A stretch of DNA of 64,000 bases, from contig NZ_PJRO01000019.1 of the NCBI RefSeq assembly GCF_002858745.1, forward strand, positions 55,386-119,385. The letters are read 5' to 3'. The notes under the pieces are model-generated. The model made no database searches and was not told where the DNA came from. It saw only the letters and a program-made list of their open reading frames with translations. Each line of letters starts with the position of its first letter. The first letter of the stretch is position 1. The position numbers were made by a program, and so were the translations under genes. Source of the DNA: Mesorhizobium loti. GTDB lineage: Bacteria > Pseudomonadota > Alphaproteobacteria > Rhizobiales > Rhizobiaceae. This document shows positions 51,481-60,525 of the stretch, one piece after another.

Positions 51481-52854
51481 ATGACCGCCAATTCCGCTGC
51501 AGCTCGCGACATCCGCTATCAGGTGCACCCGCAGACCAATATCCGCCAGCACGAGAAGGATGGTCCGATGATCATCACGCGCGGCGAGGGCGCCTATATC
51601 TATGACGACAGCGGCAACCGCTATCTGGATGCCATGTCGGGCCTATGGTGCGTGGCGCTGGGTTATTCCGACACGGCGATCAAGGATGCGGTGAAAGCGC
51701 AGATCGACGAATTGCCTTATTTCCATCTGTTTGCGCACCGCTCCAACAACCCGTCGATCGATCTCGCCGAGAAGCTGATCCAGAATTCGCCCGGCATGTC
51801 CCGTGTCGTCTTCCAGTGCTCGGGTTCGGAAGCGAACGACACCGCCGTCAAGCTGATCTGGTACTACTGGAACGCGCTCGGCCGGCCCGAGAAGAAGAAG
51901 ATCATCGCCCGCAAGCGCGCCTATCACGGCACCGGTATTGCGTCCGGCAGTCTCACCTTCCTGCCGAACATCCATCGCGAGTTCGATCTGCCGATCGACC
52001 GTTTCCTGCATGTGACCTGCCCGCATTTTTACCGCGAGGGCCGGCCCGGCGAGAGCGAAGCCGATTTCGTCCAGCGGATGGCGGACGAACTCGAGCAGCT
52101 GATCCTTGCGGAAGGCCCGGAAACCGTCGGCGGTTTCTTCGCCGAGCCGGTGATGGGCACCGGTGGCGTCGTCATGCCGCCTGAAGGCTATTTCGAAGCC
52201 ATCCAGGCAGTGCTCGACAAATACGAAGTGCTGACGGTTTCGGACGAGGTCATCTGCGGTTTCGGACGCACCGGCACCTACTGGGGTGCGGAAGCGGTCG
52301 GCTACAAGCCCGACATGATCACCTGCGCCAAGGCGCTGTCGTCCGCCTACCTGCCGATCTCGGCCGTCATCGTGTCGGAAAAGATCGTCGATGCCATGCG
52401 CGAACAATCCGACAAGGTCGGCGTCTTCGGTCATGGCTATACCTATGGCGGCCATCCGGTCTGCGCAGCTGCCGCGCTGGCTTCGCTCAACCGCTACGAG
52501 GAGCTCGACACCACCCGCAACGCGCGCGAGACCGGGGCCTATTTCCAGAAACGGCTTGCCGAACTGAAGGACCATCCGATCGTCGGTGAGGTGCGTGGCA
52601 TCGGGCTGATGGCTGGTGTCGAGCTTGTCAGCGACAAGACAACGAAGGCGCCTTTCGATGCCTCGGTCGGAGCGGCCGCGGCTTGTTCCCGCTTCGCGCT
52701 CGAGCTTGGCCTGATCACGCGCAATCTCGGCGAGACCATGTCGTTCTCGCCGCCCTTGATCGTGACGCCCAAGGAAATCGACATCATCGTCGACACGTTC
52801 CGGGAAGCACTCGATCAGACACTCGCTTGGGCCAATACCAAGGCTGCAGCCTGA
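51481..52854 (+). CDS. Class III aminotransferase (omega-amino acid:pyruvate type)
   Basis: A 457-residue PLP enzyme. It has YLDAMSGLWCVALGY, the SGSEANDTAVKL phosphate loop, YHGTG, the EVICGFGRTG aspartate/glutamate region and the PLP lysine in MITCAKALSSAY (Lys284). These features place it with omega-aminotransferases that act on terminal amines such as beta-alanine, 4-aminobutyrate or putrescine-derived compounds. AGGAG lies eight bases before the ATG. It probably converts the amine taken in by the PotD-type system to an aldehyde for the dehydrogenase at 42183. Confidence 0.92.
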   Translation: MTANSAAARDIRYQVHPQTNIRQHEKDGPMIITRGEGAYIYDDSGNRYLDAMSGLWCVALGYSDTAIKDAVKAQIDELPYFHLFAHRSNNPSIDLAEKLIQNSPGMSRVVFQCSGSEANDTAVKLIWYYWNALGRPEKKKIIARKRAYHGTGIASGSLTFLPNIHREFDLPIDRFLHVTCPHFYREGRPGESEADFVQRMADELEQLILAEGPETVGGFFAEPVMGTGGVVMPPEGYFEAIQAVLDKYEVLTVSDEVICGFGRTGTYWGAEAVGYKPDMITCAKALSSAYLPISAVIVSEKIVDAMREQSDKVGVFGHGYTYGGHPVCAAAALASLNRYEELDTTRNARETGAYFQKRLAELKDHPIVGEVRGIGLMAGVELVSDKTTKAPFDASVGAAAACSRFALELGLITRNLGETMSFSPPLIVTPKEIDIIVDTFREALDQTLAWANTKAAA

Positions 52855-52871
52855 TCGATCGGCCAGAGCAC

Positions 52872-54503
52872 ATGAACGTCACCACGCTTTTCACCAATGG
52901 CGCGATCCGGACGATGGATCCTGCGCGCCCGACAGCCGAGGCGATTGCTACCGATGCCTCGGGTCGCATTGTTGCCGTCGGCACGACGGCTGAGCTTCGG
53001 GACCTTACCGGCCCCGACACGTCGGTTGTCGATCTGGGCGGGCGCTTCGCCATGCCCGGCATCGTCGATTTCCACATGCATGTCATTTCCGGCATGACGA
53101 CGCGGCTGCGCTCCTTCGCCATCGACGCCGGGGATGACTTCGAGGCCGTGCTTGCGCGTGTGCGCAAGGCAGCCGAAGGAAAGCCGGAGGGCGCCTGGCT
53201 CACCGGCAGCGCTTATGGCGCGACGGCACTGGCCGATATCGAGAAGCTCGGCACCGAGGCGAAGCGGCTGCTCGATGAGGCGAGCGGCGGCCGCCCGGTG
53301 CTGCTTACCCATGGCAGCCTGCATGGCGCTTTCGCCAACGGTACGGCACTTGCCGCTGCGGGCATCGATGCCTCCACTACCGACCCCGCCGGCGGACGTA
53401 TCGTGCGCGTGGGCGGCGAGGCGACGGGCCTGCTCGAGGAAAGCGCGATGTGGATCGTCGACGGCGCTGTTCCGGCGCTCGGCGATGGCGAGATCGTGGA
53501 TGTGGCACGCGCGGCCGTCGGTTACTTCAATTCGGTTGGCGTCACCGGCTTTTCCGACGCGCAGTCTACGCCGGAAATGGTCGCCGCTTTCCGCGCCCTC
53601 GACGATGCCGGCGAACTCTCGACCTGGGCCGGATTCCACCTCTCCGCCAGCCGTACCTGTTCGACCTGGTCGAAGGCGGCGGAGGATTTCCTGACCCGCC
53701 ATGAAGCGGCCTGCGGCCCGCATATGGTGGCCGGCAACGCCAAGATCTTCCTAGATGGCGTGCCGTCGCTGAAGACCGCGGCAATGATCGCGGCCTATCC
53801 CGGCACGAACGAGCATGGCGAAATGTATCTGTCGCCGGATGAGCTCTTCGCCGAGATCGCCGCGCACGACCGGCAAGGCGTCGGCGTGAAGGTCCACGCC
53901 GTCGGCGACGCCGCCATATGCCGCGTGCTCGACGCCGTCGAGCGGGTCCGCGCCGAAAACGGTGACAACGGCCCCTGGCATCACATCGCCCATGGCCAGT
54001 ACATCCCGCATGAGGATATCCCGCGCATGAAGCGGTTGCGGGTCATCGCCGACCTCAATCCGCCCATGTGGTTCGTCAACCATGCAAGCCTTGCGCATGA
54101 ACGCGTTGTCGGCAAAGAGCGCTACGCCACTGTCTGGCCGATCCGCACCATGCTGGAGGCAGGCGTCACGATGGCGGTGGGGTCCGACTGGATGACGGTC
54201 TTCCCCGAGCTGGACCCCTGGCAATCGCTCGCAGGGCTACTTACCCGCGCCGATCCGTCCGGCCGACTGCCGGGTGTACATTCGCCAAACGAGGCGATCA
54301 CGCTGGATCAGGCGCTGCCGCTGATGACGCGTAACGGCGCGCAAGGCATGGGCCTTGGCGACCGGACGGGTCAATTGGCACCGGGGTTCTCGGCTGACTT
54401 CATCGTGCTCGACCGCGACCTCTATGCCGTGGAGCCGCGCTCCATTGCCGGAACGAAAGTGGTGAAGACCTTCTTCGAAGGCAAGGAAGTCTACGCCGCC
54501 TGA
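52872..54503 (+). CDS. Amidohydrolase family protein, YtcJ-like (amidohydrolase 3)
   Basis: A 543-residue metal-dependent hydrolase. The metal site is visible as VDFHMH near residue 70, a central lysine region (KIFLDGVPS), HAVGD, HGQYIP and the SDWM aspartate near residue 435. YtcJ-like enzymes remove formyl or other N-acyl groups or open cyclic amides. It follows the aminotransferase by 17 bases and is the last gene of the long plus-strand operon, which ends at a strong terminator. Confidence 0.87.
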   Translation: MNVTTLFTNGAIRTMDPARPTAEAIATDASGRIVAVGTTAELRDLTGPDTSVVDLGGRFAMPGIVDFHMHVISGMTTRLRSFAIDAGDDFEAVLARVRKAAEGKPEGAWLTGSAYGATALADIEKLGTEAKRLLDEASGGRPVLLTHGSLHGAFANGTALAAAGIDASTTDPAGGRIVRVGGEATGLLEESAMWIVDGAVPALGDGEIVDVARAAVGYFNSVGVTGFSDAQSTPEMVAAFRALDDAGELSTWAGFHLSASRTCSTWSKAAEDFLTRHEAACGPHMVAGNAKIFLDGVPSLKTAAMIAAYPGTNEHGEMYLSPDELFAEIAAHDRQGVGVKVHAVGDAAICRVLDAVERVRAENGDNGPWHHIAHGQYIPHEDIPRMKRLRVIADLNPPMWFVNHASLAHERVVGKERYATVWPIRTMLEAGVTMAVGSDWMTVFPELDPWQSLAGLLTRADPSGRLPGVHSPNEAITLDQALPLMTRNGAQGMGLGDRTGQLAPGFSADFIVLDRDLYAVEPRSIAGTKVVKTFFEGKEVYAA

Positions 54504-54541
54504 AGCACGCCCGATCTGCCCGTCTCGACTGCTGCACAAAA

Positions 54542-54580
54542 AAGAACCCCGCCGAAGTCCATTCGGCGGGGTTCTTGTTT
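54542..54580. terminator. Bidirectional terminator with 15-bp stem
   Basis: AAGAACCCCGCCGAA (54542-54556) pairs perfectly with TTCGGCGGGGTTCTT (54562-54576) around GTCCA. It lies between the converging amidohydrolase and kinase-aminotransferase genes and has an A run on one side and a T run on the other. Confidence 0.92.
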
Positions 54581-54628
54581 GCTCTTTCCCAATCCCGAGG
54601 CGGGCCCCGGGACTGTCCTGCATTCCTT

Positions 54629-57001
54629 TCAGCCGACCTTGGCAAGCGCCTTGTCGAGTGCCTCGACGAGCATGTCGGCATTCTCGCGCGAGAACACCAT
54701 CGGCGGGCGGATCTTCAGGAGGTTCTTGCCGGCGCCGGTAAGACCGACCAGCACGCTGCGTGTGAGCAGGTCTTCGATCACAGCCCGTGCTTTCGCCGGT
54801 GACGGTTTGCCCGCCTCGACAATCTCGACACCGGCAAAAAGACCGGTGCCGCGCACGTCGCCAATCGCAGCATGGCGGACCATAAGGCCGGCAAGGTTTT
54901 CGCGCAGGTAGGCGCCGACACGGAGAGCGTTCTCCTGCAGCTTCTCGTTCTCGATCACATCGAGCACGGCGAGCCCGGCGGCGGCAGCGACCTGGTTGCC
55001 GCCGAAGGTGTTGAAGTAGCGCTGGGTCTGCAGGAAGCCCTCGACCAGCGCGCGGCGCGCAACGACGACGCCCAATGGAATGCCGTTGCCCATCGGCTTG
55101 CCCATGGTGACGATGTCGGGCACGAGGCCGGCGTGTTGGAAACCCCAGAAATGAGTACCGGTGCGGCCAAGCGCGGTCTGCACTTCATCAGCGATGATGA
55201 GGCCGCCGGCGCGGCGGAACTCGGCAATGGCCGGATCGAGATAGCCGGCCGGCACCGAGTAGAGACCGTCGGAGGCAAAGACTGGGCAGACGAAGAAGGC
55301 CGCCGGATGATGGCCACGCCTCGCCAGTCCGGCGATGCTTTCGGCATAGGTCGCGGCATAGTCGCTGGAGGATAGCGCCTCGCCGGTGCCTCCGGCAGCG
55401 CCCGCGAAACGCGGCGCGGTGACGGTGCCAATCCAGGGTTCGAGCCTGTCATGCGGAAGCGTTGCCGTGTCGAGTGCGCCGATGATAGTGGAATTGCCAT
55501 GGAAGGCAGCGTCGGTGACGAGGGCGCCCGTGCCTCCCGTATTCGCGGTGGCGATGCGCCAGGCGAGTTCATTGGCCTCGGTTCCCGAGCAGACGAACAT
55601 GGCCGTGTCGAGATGGTCCGGCATGGTGGCCGTCAGCCGCTCGGCATACTCGACGATCAATTCGCTCGGATAGCGGGTGTTGGAATTGAAGACCTGCACT
55701 TGCCTCGCCACCGCGTCGGCGACCTGCGGGTGACAGTGGCCGACATGCGGCACGTTATTGTAGGCGTCGAGATAACGCTTTCCATGCGCATCGGTCACCC
55801 AGATGCCTTCGCCTTTCACGGGCATGAAGGGCTGCTGGTAGAATTCCTTGTACATCGGCCCCATGGCCTTCCTGCGCCGTGCCATCAGGTCTTCATAGGC
55901 TTGATCGGTCGAGGTCGAACGAGGCGTGGCTGCAAGGGCGGTCATTGCTTTCTCCAGGTGTGCTGTGGCGTGTTCGGGACTGATCGACAGGGCGCGCGAC
56001 AGCGCCTCCCAGCCCATTTCGGAAATATCGACCCGGTAGGGCGAGGGGCCGTCTGATGTGGTGTTGCGCCAGGCGGCGATGATCTCGCGGGACAGCAGCC
56101 GCATCTTCACAAGATCAAAGAGAACGGCGATGTCGGCGCGTTCGAGTGGCATGGCGGTGGCATAGGCGGACAGGAATTCGGAGGCGACGCCGAGAAGGTC
56201 CGGCTCACGGTAGAGCTGGTGGGCGATCGCGATCGCCGCCTCGTAGACGAGGCAGGTCTCTACCATGTCGCCGAAGTCGATGATGCCGGTGATCGCACCG
56301 GAACGCGGGTCGCGCATGATGTTGTTCTGGTGGATGTCGTTGTGGATCACCTGCTTGCGCAGCGCAGCAAAGGCCGGCACGACACGGGCCTTGAAATTGG
56401 CCATGACGGTCTCGGCGAGCGCACGGCGCTGCGGGTTGGCTATGTGATGGATGCGATCTTCGAGCGTGCTCGCGTGACGCAGATCCCAGATCATGTCGGC
56501 GGGGCCGCCGGAATGCCGGAAGCCGGAGAGTGCACGATCGAGCCGACCGGTAAGCCGACCCGCGTCGCGCCGGAAGCCGGGTGTGGCGCGAAAGTCGAGT
56601 GCGGGCTCGCCCGGCAGATGCGTGACGAGCCGTGCCATGAACACCGTGCCGTCGTGGTGCACCGGAACGATCGTCGCTCCCTCCAATGAGGTGACCGTGC
56701 GTGGCACCGGCAGTGCCGGGTCGGCCGTTGCGATGTGGTCGAGTGCGGCATTCTGGAAGGCCAGCGCCTGCGTGGGCTCGGCCGCATTGGCGATTTTGAG
56801 CACATACCGGCGGCCGTCCGAGGCCGTCACCTTCAGGTTTTGATCGCGCTCGCCGGACAAGGGAGTGAAGGTGCCGGACAGACCGTAGACGTCAAGCAGG
56901 CGCGTGAGTTCATCAGGGGTAAGCCGAGGAACACGGGCTGTCAGGATGTTGCCCGTTTCCATGTCGCGTTTCGCCAATTGTCGGGATCTGCTTTCCTGCA
57001 T
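54629..57001 (-). CDS. Fusion of an APH-fold kinase with a class III aminotransferase-fold phospho-lyase-like enzyme
   Basis: A 790-residue fusion. Residues ~30-340 form an aminoglycoside-phosphotransferase-type kinase with VIHNDIHQNNIM (catalytic Asp and Asn) and ITGIIDFGDM (metal Asp), similar to hydroxylysine kinase. Residues ~360-790 form a class III PLP enzyme with GTEANELAWRIA, DEVQTALGRTG and the PLP lysine in VTMGKPMGNGIPLG, resembling the AGXT2L phospho-lyases. In animals, hydroxylysine kinase and 5-phosphohydroxylysine phospho-lyase act one after the other; here both halves are on one chain, implying phosphorylation of an amino alcohol and then elimination of phosphate and ammonia. 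AGGAG lies upstream of the ATG at 57001. Confidence 0.88.
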   Translation of the reverse strand: MQESRSRQLAKRDMETGNILTARVPRLTPDELTRLLDVYGLSGTFTPLSGERDQNLKVTASDGRRYVLKIANAAEPTQALAFQNAALDHIATADPALPVPRTVTSLEGATIVPVHHDGTVFMARLVTHLPGEPALDFRATPGFRRDAGRLTGRLDRALSGFRHSGGPADMIWDLRHASTLEDRIHHIANPQRRALAETVMANFKARVVPAFAALRKQVIHNDIHQNNIMRDPRSGAITGIIDFGDMVETCLVYEAAIAIAHQLYREPDLLGVASEFLSAYATAMPLERADIAVLFDLVKMRLLSREIIAAWRNTTSDGPSPYRVDISEMGWEALSRALSISPEHATAHLEKAMTALAATPRSTSTDQAYEDLMARRRKAMGPMYKEFYQQPFMPVKGEGIWVTDAHGKRYLDAYNNVPHVGHCHPQVADAVARQVQVFNSNTRYPSELIVEYAERLTATMPDHLDTAMFVCSGTEANELAWRIATANTGGTGALVTDAAFHGNSTIIGALDTATLPHDRLEPWIGTVTAPRFAGAAGGTGEALSSSDYAATYAESIAGLARRGHHPAAFFVCPVFASDGLYSVPAGYLDPAIAEFRRAGGLIIADEVQTALGRTGTHFWGFQHAGLVPDIVTMGKPMGNGIPLGVVVARRALVEGFLQTQRYFNTFGGNQVAAAAGLAVLDVIENEKLQENALRVGAYLRENLAGLMVRHAAIGDVRGTGLFAGVEIVEAGKPSPAKARAVIEDLLTRSVLVGLTGAGKNLLKIRPPMVFSRENADMLVEALDKALAKVG

Positions 57002-57135
57002 GCTCAAGCTCCTGAAGGCACGGAAGTCGTCAACATGGGTGCCGCGCCGACGACATGTCGCAGCGTTGGCATGTGCGTTGACAGGGCAGACGGGATTGGT
57101 TCTTGTCGCGACAAACGAACCGGGAGGGAGATGAC

Positions 57136-57465
57136 ATGAGCGAGAACCGCACCGTGCTCGTCAGCGGCTACGCCCAGGCTCCGCGCGGTACCGGCATGTC
57201 GGAAACCATGACCTGGATCGGTGTCGTGCTGGAGATCGACTTGAAGACACACGAGATCGTCGCGGCCGACGCGACATTCGTGACGGATCTGGCGCGTGAC
57301 TTTTTCCGCCGCACGGTGCTGGGCTATCGCCTGACCGACGGGCTCGAAGGACTCTCCGCGCTGATCGAAAACCGTATCCATACGCCGTCAAAGAACTCCC
57401 TGCAGACTGCGCTCCAGGCGGCTTTCCAGCGCTATGCCGAGGCTCGCCAGGCGGGCAAGGGCTGA
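57136..57465 (+). CDS. DUF3870 protein
   Basis: A 109-residue soluble protein of the DUF3870 family, with VLVSGYAQAPRGTGMSETMTWIGVVLEID at the N-terminus and a DLARDFFRRTVLGYRL centre. GGGAGGGAG precedes the ATG at 57136. It is divergent from the kinase-aminotransferase fusion, and its last 78 bases overlap the end of the nitronate-monooxygenase-like gene on the other strand. The function is unknown; in this setting it is likely an accessory to amine or aromatic catabolism. Confidence 0.75.
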   Translation: MSENRTVLVSGYAQAPRGTGMSETMTWIGVVLEIDLKTHEIVAADATFVTDLARDFFRRTVLGYRLTDGLEGLSALIENRIHTPSKNSLQTALQAAFQRYAEARQAGKG

Positions 57466-58383
57466 GCGGTATTCTGCGATCAGGCGCAGTGTCAGATCCT
57501 CGGCACCAGGGAGGTCGTCGATCAGGCCGGCGCTCTGCCCAGCTTCGATCTTGCCGTTGTCGGCATCGCCGTCGAGAGCGGCTAGCTTGAGCGAGCTGGT
57601 GGCAAAGATCGAGCGCCGTGTTTCGAGGTCGGCGCCGGCTGCTTCGGCGTCCAGGAACCGCGTGGAGAAATCATTGCAGATCATGCGGATCGGGCTCATG
57701 CCCCGGCCGACCAACGCCGTGTCGGCAATTCCCGCCGCGATGACCTTCTGCTTGTAGGCGTCGTGCACGCTCGCCTCTCTGGTGGCGAGATAGCGCGTGC
57801 CGAGCTGCACCGCGTCAGCGCCGAGCGCGAGCATGGCGACGATGCCTGCTCCGTCGGCGATGCCGCCGCCCGCAATCAGGATCGCTTCGGGTGCGGCCTT
57901 GGCGATGGCGCGGACCAGTACGAGCGTCGAGACCTGGTCGGGCGGTGGATGGCCGCCGGCCTCGCCGCCGACAGCGACAATCGCGTCAACACCGGCTTCG
58001 AGCGCTTTCAGCGCGTGCGTCTCTGAAGCGACGACGTGGACACACTTGATGCCGGCGGCCTGGAAGCGGGCGAGGTATTTTTTCGGGCCACCCTGCGATG
58101 CAATCAGGATCGGCGCCTCCTCCTCGATGACGATGTCGAGGATTTCATCGGCCTGCGGCCGGTAAAGCGGAATGTTGACCGCGAAGGGTTTGTCCGTCGC
58201 AGCTTTCAATGCACGCAGCGCCTTGCGGAAGTCCTCGACGAACATCGGACCGGCGGCAAGCACGCCAAGTCCGCCTGCGTTGGAGACGGCGGCCGGCAGC
58301 GCAGGATTCGATGAAGCCCAGCTCATCCCCGCCTGAACGATCGGATGAGCGACGCCGAACGTGCTGGTGAAGCGTGAGGTCAC
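57388..58383 (-). CDS. Nitronate monooxygenase-like FMN protein
   Basis: A 331-residue TIM-barrel FMN protein with PIVQAGMSWASSNPALPAAVSNAGGLGVLAAG, the conserved histidine in GGEAGGHPPP, and ADAVQLGTRYLATREAS. These are the features of class I nitronate monooxygenase and of the related FabK/enoyl reductases. It oxidises alkyl nitronates or serves another FMN-dependent step. It starts with GTG overlapping the ligase stop by four bases, so the two are one operon. The end overlaps the DUF3870 gene by 78 bases in convergent orientation. Confidence 0.85.
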   Translation of the reverse strand: MTSRFTSTFGVAHPIVQAGMSWASSNPALPAAVSNAGGLGVLAAGPMFVEDFRKALRALKAATDKPFAVNIPLYRPQADEILDIVIEEEAPILIASQGGPKKYLARFQAAGIKCVHVVASETHALKALEAGVDAIVAVGGEAGGHPPPDQVSTLVLVRAIAKAAPEAILIAGGGIADGAGIVAMLALGADAVQLGTRYLATREASVHDAYKQKVIAAGIADTALVGRGMSPIRMICNDFSTRFLDAEAAGADLETRRSIFATSSLKLAALDGDADNGKIEAGQSAGLIDDLPGAEDLTLRLIAEYRSALARLASLGIALESRLERSLQGVL

Positions 58384-60029
58384 GAAGCCTTCTCCCTTTC
58401 GTCGAGGCCGAAATGGCGTTTGGCGTGCTCGATCAGCAGGCGCTTGGGCACTTTCGAACTGGCGGTGAGGCCGACGATGTCGAAGCTCTCGATGACGGCG
58501 AGATATTTCGGCAGCTTGAAGCCGGCGAGCCGTGACTTGGCCCAGGCCAGAACCTCGTCGGCGGTCACCGTTTCGCCGTCACGAGGTACGACATAGGCCC
58601 CGGGCACCTCGATGAGCCGAGGATCGGGCAGTGCGAAGACCTGCGCCTGACGGATCTTCGGATGGCCGATCAACACGTCTTCGACATCGGCCGGCGCGAC
58701 GTTCTCACCGCCGACTCGGATGATCTCCTTCAGGCGCCCGACAAAGGTCACACGACCGTCTTCGCGCATGACACCCATGTCGCCGGTCTTGAGAAAACCG
58801 TCGGCCGTCATCGTTTCGCGCGTCGCCTGTTCGTCGCGGTAGTAGCCTTTCATCACGCACCAGCCGCGCACGCGGATTTCGCCCTTCTGGCCGCGGGTCA
58901 ATTCGGCATCGCTCTCCGGGTCGCAGATGCGGACTTCCAGGCCAGGGTGCGGGCGCATCCAGCCGGCGATGCGTTCTTCCACCGGATCGGCGTGGTCGGA
59001 GGCCATGATGTTTGGCGATGCCTCGGAAAGACCATATCCGGTGACAGTCTTGTCGGCGCCGAATTCCTCGACGGCGCGGCGCATGATCGCCGGGCTGATT
59101 GCCGCCCATCCGCCGCGGAGCGTGTAGGAGCGCGGTTCGAAGTCCGAACTGCCCAGCATCATCAGATACATGGTGTCATTGCCGGAGGTGAGGGTGCAGG
59201 CTTCCTCCCGGATCAGCCGGAGCGCTTCTTCGCCGGTGAAGCGATGCATGGTCACAAGCGTGATCGCATGCACGGCCGAAAGCACGACCGCGAGCGTTGA
59301 GCCGGCAACGTGGAAGAAGGGGCGGGCCGACAGATAACGGTCCCCTTCGCGAGCGCCCATGCGTTTGCCGAGGAAATGGGCGTCTGTCGCCATGTTGGCG
59401 TGTGTGAGCAGCACCGCCTTCGGGAAGGATGTCGAGCCAGAGGTGAACTGGATCAGTGCGACATCATCCGGCTCAGGCAAGGACGGGAGCTCGACGCCTT
59501 CACCCTTGGCGAGGAAGTCGACATATAGCCTGCAGGTCCCGAGTGCGGTGTTGCCGAGGACGACGATGTCAGTCAAAAGCGGCAGCTCCGGAGCAGGAAG
59601 CACCGTATCGACCGTTGGGCAGACCTCGCGCAACACCGCGATGAAGTCGATCTTCAGCAGGCCATCGACCGTAAGCAGCATCCGCGCGTCGGCTCGTTCC
59701 AGCTGCATGCGGATTTCGCCTGGCGTCAGCCGCGTGTTGACCGGCACGCAAACCGCGCCGACGCGCACGATGCCATGGAACAGGATTGCCCATTCGACGC
59801 TGTTGCCGGCGCAGATGGCGACGTGGTCGCCACGACGGATGCCCGAGGCAACAAGGCCACGGGCAACTTTGAGGCTTTCGATCCGCAGCTGTTCAAAGCT
59901 GATTCGGTCGCCGTTACCGACCAGCGCCTCCGTCTGCGGCCGGAGCGTCGCCGCCCGATCGAGCGCCTCGCAGATGGTTGGCGGAATATCGGCAGAGCCG
60001 GTCAGTTGCCGGTTTTGCGTCTGGGTCAC
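58380..60029 (-). CDS. AMP-dependent acyl-CoA synthetase
   Basis: A 549-residue ligase of the ANL superfamily that activates a carboxylic acid to its CoA ester using ATP. The phosphate loop is FTSGSTSFPKAVLLTH, followed by the TGYGLSEASPN motif, GWMRPHPGLEVRI, the hinge aspartate region GFLKTGDMG, RVGGENVAPADVEDVLIGHP and the catalytic lysine in SKVPKR. The GTG at 60029 is preferred because GGAGGA is seven bases ahead; the frame is open to 60080. It runs away from the long operator at 60312, so it is probably under the same MarR control as the genes at 41-43 kb. The acid substrate is unknown. Confidence 0.9.
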   Translation of the reverse strand: MTQTQNRQLTGSADIPPTICEALDRAATLRPQTEALVGNGDRISFEQLRIESLKVARGLVASGIRRGDHVAICAGNSVEWAILFHGIVRVGAVCVPVNTRLTPGEIRMQLERADARMLLTVDGLLKIDFIAVLREVCPTVDTVLPAPELPLLTDIVVLGNTALGTCRLYVDFLAKGEGVELPSLPEPDDVALIQFTSGSTSFPKAVLLTHANMATDAHFLGKRMGAREGDRYLSARPFFHVAGSTLAVVLSAVHAITLVTMHRFTGEEALRLIREEACTLTSGNDTMYLMMLGSSDFEPRSYTLRGGWAAISPAIMRRAVEEFGADKTVTGYGLSEASPNIMASDHADPVEERIAGWMRPHPGLEVRICDPESDAELTRGQKGEIRVRGWCVMKGYYRDEQATRETMTADGFLKTGDMGVMREDGRVTFVGRLKEIIRVGGENVAPADVEDVLIGHPKIRQAQVFALPDPRLIEVPGAYVVPRDGETVTADEVLAWAKSRLAGFKLPKYLAVIESFDIVGLTASSKVPKRLLIEHAKRHFGLDEREKAS

Positions 60030-60525
60030 GGACCAGTCCTCCAAAACGAAAAACCGGCGGCTGCCGTGGCAAAGCGCCATGACATCCGCCGGTCTGAAAT
60101 CCTTGAAAATCGCACCGCTGCCTTTTCGGGCGCGGCGCCAGGAAGTCTCCTAGCACCCGTTTGAATGACTCTCGACGCGCTGGATGTCAAGCCGAGGATT
60201 CGGCCGGTGTCCTGGTGCGTCAAGGGCGCAAGCTGTCTCCGCCCGTGGGTTGGAATGTGCGACATGGCTGCGATGGTTCGGGTTGCGTGGTCACTGCTGC
60301 AGCAGTTGACATATAGTTGATAATGTGAACGATGTAGTTCACATTATCAACTATAATATTGCGAGGAGCTGAAGCCTCAAGCAAACAAGCAGGAGCTGGC
60401 TTTTGATGCGAACGAGGCTGAGCGGCCCGTTCGGTCGATGGGTGGCTGTTGCCCGGCGATTGCCGTTCGGCAACGCCAGCACACTGTCGTGTCGCAATTT
60501 TCAACCAGACCAGGAGGAAGAACAG
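60030..60525. other. 496-base intergenic control region
   Basis: No gene is seen here. The stretch separates the divergent ligase and alpha/beta-hydrolase genes. The centre (60301-60360) is strongly AT-rich and contains the 44-base palindrome at 60312-60355, with a TATAAT at 60352-60357 that could be a -10 box towards the hydrolase. The remaining sequence is GC-rich and without visible repeats. Confidence 0.6.
60312..60355. promoter_or_regulatory. MarR-type operator copy C, 44-base palindrome
   Basis: Perfect 19-base arms (TATAGTTGATAATGTGAAC, 60312-60330, and its complement, 60337-60355) flank GATGTA. It contains the same GTGAAC-N6-GTTCAC core and AGTTGA/TCAACT outer arms as the sites at 41302 and 42133, with the best symmetry of the three. 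There is no T run as in a terminator. Confidence 0.88.

Noticed and set aside
60312..60355. The long palindrome as a transcription terminator
   Set aside because: It is AT-rich, lies upstream of two divergent genes rather than downstream of one, and has no T run. It matches the operators at 41302 and 42133.
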